Part shown: positions 61,557 through 64,000 of the stretch, one piece after another
How positions within the stretch are numbered: position 1 is the stretch's first letter
How the letters are laid out: every line of letters begins with the position of its first letter
Assembly: GCF_024347595.1 (NCBI RefSeq)
Contig: NZ_AP025507.1
Span: forward strand, 124,001 to 188,000
Length of the DNA stretch: 64,000 nt
Reading direction: 5' to 3'
Source: Vibrio pomeroyi
GTDB lineage: Bacteria > Pseudomonadota > Gammaproteobacteria > Enterobacterales > Vibrionaceae
The notes under the pieces: generated by a model
Told to the model about the DNA's origin: nothing
Database searches by the model: none
What the model saw: the letters and a program-made list of their open reading frames with translations, nothing else
Translations under genes and position numbers: made by a program

Positions 61557-63617
61557 CTAAAACGAATCTAGAGATTCAATGCCCATATTGAACAGCGTAA
61601 ATGCATAGATATCGGCAGTGAGATCGATCGCTTTACTCAGCGGCATTCCCGCACCGTGACCCGCATTAACATCAATACGAATCATCACAGGCGCACCACC
61701 TTCATGCTTATCTTGCAGCTCTGCAATGAACTTATAAGAATGGGCAGGTACCACACGGTCGTCATGATCGGCGGTCGTGACCAAAGTTGCTGGGTAGTCG
61801 ACACCGCGCACAACGTTATGAACCGGAGAGTAACCAAGCAGGTATTCGAACATCTCTTTGTTTTGCGCGGAGGTACCATAGTCGTACGCCCAACCTTCGC
61901 CAGACGTAAAGGTATGGTAACGCAGCATATCTAACACCCCAACAGCTGGCAAAGCCACTTGGAATAACTCGGGCCTTTGAGTCATACAGGCGCCTACAAG
62001 CAAGCCACCATTAGAGCCACCACGAATCGCCAACTTGTCGCTACTGGTGTAGTTTTCTGAGATTAGGAATTCTGCTGCAGCGATAAAGTCATCAAATACA
62101 TTCTGCTTTTGCTGCTGAGTACCCGCTTTGTGCCACGCCTTGCCATATTCACCACCACCACGCAAATTAGGCACCGCATACACACCACCTAATTCCAACC
62201 AACTGCCCACCGTCCCCGAGAAAGACGGGGTTAGGCTGACATTAAAGCCGCCATAGGCGTACAACATGGTTGGGTTATTGCCGTCCAGTTTTAGTCCCTT
62301 CTTATAAGAGATAAGCATCGGAACCTGAGTGCCATCTTTCGAGGTATAAAAGACCTGTTTAGACTCAAACTTATCCGATTCAAACGGTGACTCAGAGCGC
62401 TGATAGACTTCTGATCTGCCAGATTCAACATCAAAAGAGAAAATAGTAGGCGGCGTAACATAGTTGGTGAAGGTGTAATAAAGCTGAGTTTGCTCTTTTT
62501 TACCACCTAATCCACTGGCCGTTCCCAGACCGGGTAAATGGATCTCACGAACTCGGTTACCTTGGTAATCGAGCTGCTCAATTTTCGACACCACATCCAC
62601 CATGTAGTGCGCAAACAAATATCCGCCGCCAGTACTGATGTCTAACGGCTGTGGCTTTTCTGAAATGATATCTAGCCACTGGTGAGTGCCAGTATCAAAG
62701 CTCACAACCTTACCGTTTGGTGCATCCAGATTGGTGTATAGAATGAAGGTCTCATCTTGATTGTCGATGAGATAAGTGTCGCTATCCACATGATCAATCA
62801 GTATGTTCAACAATTGCTCATGTGAGTTTAAGTCGATATAAAACAGTCTGTTACCCGACGTCGATTCTTTGCCAAGAATAATTAGGTAACGATCGTCTTC
62901 GGTGGTGTAGCCGGACACATAGCGGTGCTGCTCGTCGTTGTTCGCACCGAAGATCACCTTGTCGCTCGCTTGCTCTGTACCCAACTCATGGAAGTACAGC
63001 TTGTGTTGCTCAGTACGAGCAGAAAGCTCACTGCCATCTGGTTTGTCGTAGCTGGAGTAATAAAAGCCACGATTGCCTAACCAAGAAATACCAGTAAATT
63101 TGGCGTCAGTGATTTCCGTTTCGAGCTGTTGCTTAGTCTCGGTATCAATCACGAAGATCTTGCGCCAGTCACTACCACCCTCAGAAATACTGTACGCCAC
63201 CAAGCTGTAATCTTTCGAAAATGACACCGAACCCAGTGATGTAGTGCCATCTTCCGAGAAAGTATTCGGATCTAGGAATACTTCAACCTGCGAGCCTTCT
63301 TTCTCACGATAGAGAATGCTGTGGTTCTGCAGGCCATCATTCTTATAGAAATAGGTATAGTCACCCCGCACAAACGGCTGCGAGCTCTTTTTGTAGTCTT
63401 GCGCTTTTGCTAAACGCTCTCGCAGTTCCGCGCGATACGGGATTTGAGCGAGGTAATCGAACGTGACTTCATTTTGGCTCGCCACCCACTCCGCAGTTTG
63501 GTCACTTCTGTCGTCTTCTAGCCAACGATATGGGTCTTCGATTATCTGACCAAAATAGTCATCGCTGACGATCTGCTTATTGGTGATTGGATATTGATAC
63601 TCTTTTAAATAGCTCAT
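61557..63617 (-). CDS. prolyl oligopeptidase (S9A family)
   Basis: 686 aa. The N-terminal beta-propeller (about residues 75-420) is flanked by the alpha/beta-hydrolase domain. The catalytic triad is S535 in GGSNGG, Asp in DHDDRVV (617-621) and H654 in AGHGAG. YAYGGFNVSLTPSFS and NLRGGGEYGKAWH are family signatures. No signal peptide is seen, so it is probably cytosolic and cuts proline-containing peptides. It starts 11 bases after the LysR gene on the same strand. Confidence 0.95.
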   Translation of the reverse strand: MSYLKEYQYPITNKQIVSDDYFGQIIEDPYRWLEDDRSDQTAEWVASQNEVTFDYLAQIPYRAELRERLAKAQDYKKSSQPFVRGDYTYFYKNDGLQNHSILYREKEGSQVEVFLDPNTFSEDGTTSLGSVSFSKDYSLVAYSISEGGSDWRKIFVIDTETKQQLETEITDAKFTGISWLGNRGFYYSSYDKPDGSELSARTEQHKLYFHELGTEQASDKVIFGANNDEQHRYVSGYTTEDDRYLIILGKESTSGNRLFYIDLNSHEQLLNILIDHVDSDTYLIDNQDETFILYTNLDAPNGKVVSFDTGTHQWLDIISEKPQPLDISTGGGYLFAHYMVDVVSKIEQLDYQGNRVREIHLPGLGTASGLGGKKEQTQLYYTFTNYVTPPTIFSFDVESGRSEVYQRSESPFESDKFESKQVFYTSKDGTQVPMLISYKKGLKLDGNNPTMLYAYGGFNVSLTPSFSGTVGSWLELGGVYAVPNLRGGGEYGKAWHKAGTQQQKQNVFDDFIAAAEFLISENYTSSDKLAIRGGSNGGLLVGACMTQRPELFQVALPAVGVLDMLRYHTFTSGEGWAYDYGTSAQNKEMFEYLLGYSPVHNVVRGVDYPATLVTTADHDDRVVPAHSYKFIAELQDKHEGGAPVMIRIDVNAGHGAGMPLSKAIDLTADIYAFTLFNMGIESLDSF

Positions 63618-63628
63618 CGTGATCCTTA

Positions 63629-64000
63629 TTAAAAATAATGTGAAATCGTCAGATAACGAGTTCTGATGTGTTCAATCAATAACTTAATCTTGTTGGGCGG
63701 CTGGCGCGTAAAAGGGTACACCGCATAAATACCGAGCTTCTTGCCCACTAAGTCAGGGAAGATATCCACCAGCTGACCATTGCGAATGTCGTGATAAACC
63801 AGACAACGCGGCACATACGCCACGCCATGTCCACCCAATGCGGCTTTTCTTAGCGCCGTCGCGTTGTCGGTCGAGAAAGAACCCGAGACACGCACAATGT
63901 ATTTGTCGTTGTCGGTACAGCCATCTTTACTGTGCAGGAACTGCCATTCGCTGGCACCCGTTGTTTGATAGGCGTATTGCAAGCAATTGTGCTGCACTAA
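63629..64000 (-). CDS. LysR-family regulator, C-terminal part (truncated by window end)
   Basis: About 124 residues are visible; the reading frame continues past the end. The sequence FSTDNATALRKAALGGHGVAYVPRCLVYHDIRNGQLVDIFPDL and YAVYPFTRQPPNKIKLLIEHI is the effector-domain end of LysR proteins of the ArgP/AaeR-like type. The DNA-binding N-terminus lies outside. It may be co-transcribed with the peptidase gene. Confidence 0.9.
   Translation of the reverse strand, partial: LVQHNCLQYAYQTTGASEWQFLHSKDGCTDNDKYIVRVSGSFSTDNATALRKAALGGHGVAYVPRCLVYHDIRNGQLVDIFPDLVGKKLGIYAVYPFTRQPPNKIKLLIEHIRTRYLTISHYF

Overview
This window reads as a continuous piece of a Vibrionaceae chromosome, most likely a marine Vibrio of the splendidus type. 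That placement is inferred from the close match of the truncated AceB to gammaproteobacterial malate synthase A, the moderate GC content, the Fur-like and CRP-like sites and the kinds of genes present; no marker gene fixes the species. I see no rRNA, tRNA, insertion sequence, prophage or CRISPR array.

Region 1 (1-12.5 kb) is a row of small independent units, mostly a regulator beside its probable target and separated by hairpin terminators: the 3' end of aceB with a GlcG-like gene, DoxX divergent from a LysR regulator, MarR divergent from an EamA permease (two matching operator-like palindromes lie between them), a secreted DUF1254/DUF1214 protein, a LysR regulator divergent from a second EamA permease, an AraC regulator followed by a MATE pump, and an MFS transporter.

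Region 2 (12.6-30.2 kb) is surface biology. Two divergent lipoproteins (679 and 1626 aa) share a promoter region that holds a strong Fur-like palindrome. The larger has seven tandem ~90-residue repeats, a helical segment and three DUF1566-like domains. Next comes a complete-looking Tad (Flp) pilus operon: a 59-aa Flp pilin, CpaB/RcpC, the RcpA secretin, a CpaD lipoprotein, TadZ, the TadA ATPase, TadB, TadC, TadD and the pseudopilins TadE, TadF and TadG. Most genes overlap their neighbours. No prepilin peptidase (TadV) is in the window.

Region 3 (30.2-35.2 kb) is the most intriguing part: five adjacent genes for a periplasmic thioredoxin-like protein, a DUF4266 protein with a Gly-rich CGCN tail, a DUF3570 predicted outer-membrane barrel with an EF-hand-like loop, a divergent ApbE flavin transferase and a full DsbD electron transporter. 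Together they look like an uncharacterised envelope redox module.

Region 4 (35.2-42.6 kb) holds a kinase-like and a GNAT gene, a PilZ protein, a LonB-type protease and a Fur-box-led pair: a small helical protein and an orphan dipeptide-type ABC ATPase.

Region 5 (42.7-61.2 kb) is a beta-glucoside utilisation island: two LacI regulators, a GH116 enzyme, an aldose epimerase, a GH94 phosphorylase, a GH1 beta-glucosidase, a complete sugar ABC importer, a chemoreceptor and a LamB-type porin. LacI-type operators, a CRP-like site and an attenuator after the binding-protein gene can be read in the sequence. The likely flow is porin, binding protein and permease, then cytoplasmic hydrolysis or phosphorolysis. 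The window ends with a cytosolic prolyl oligopeptidase and the 3' part of a LysR regulator.
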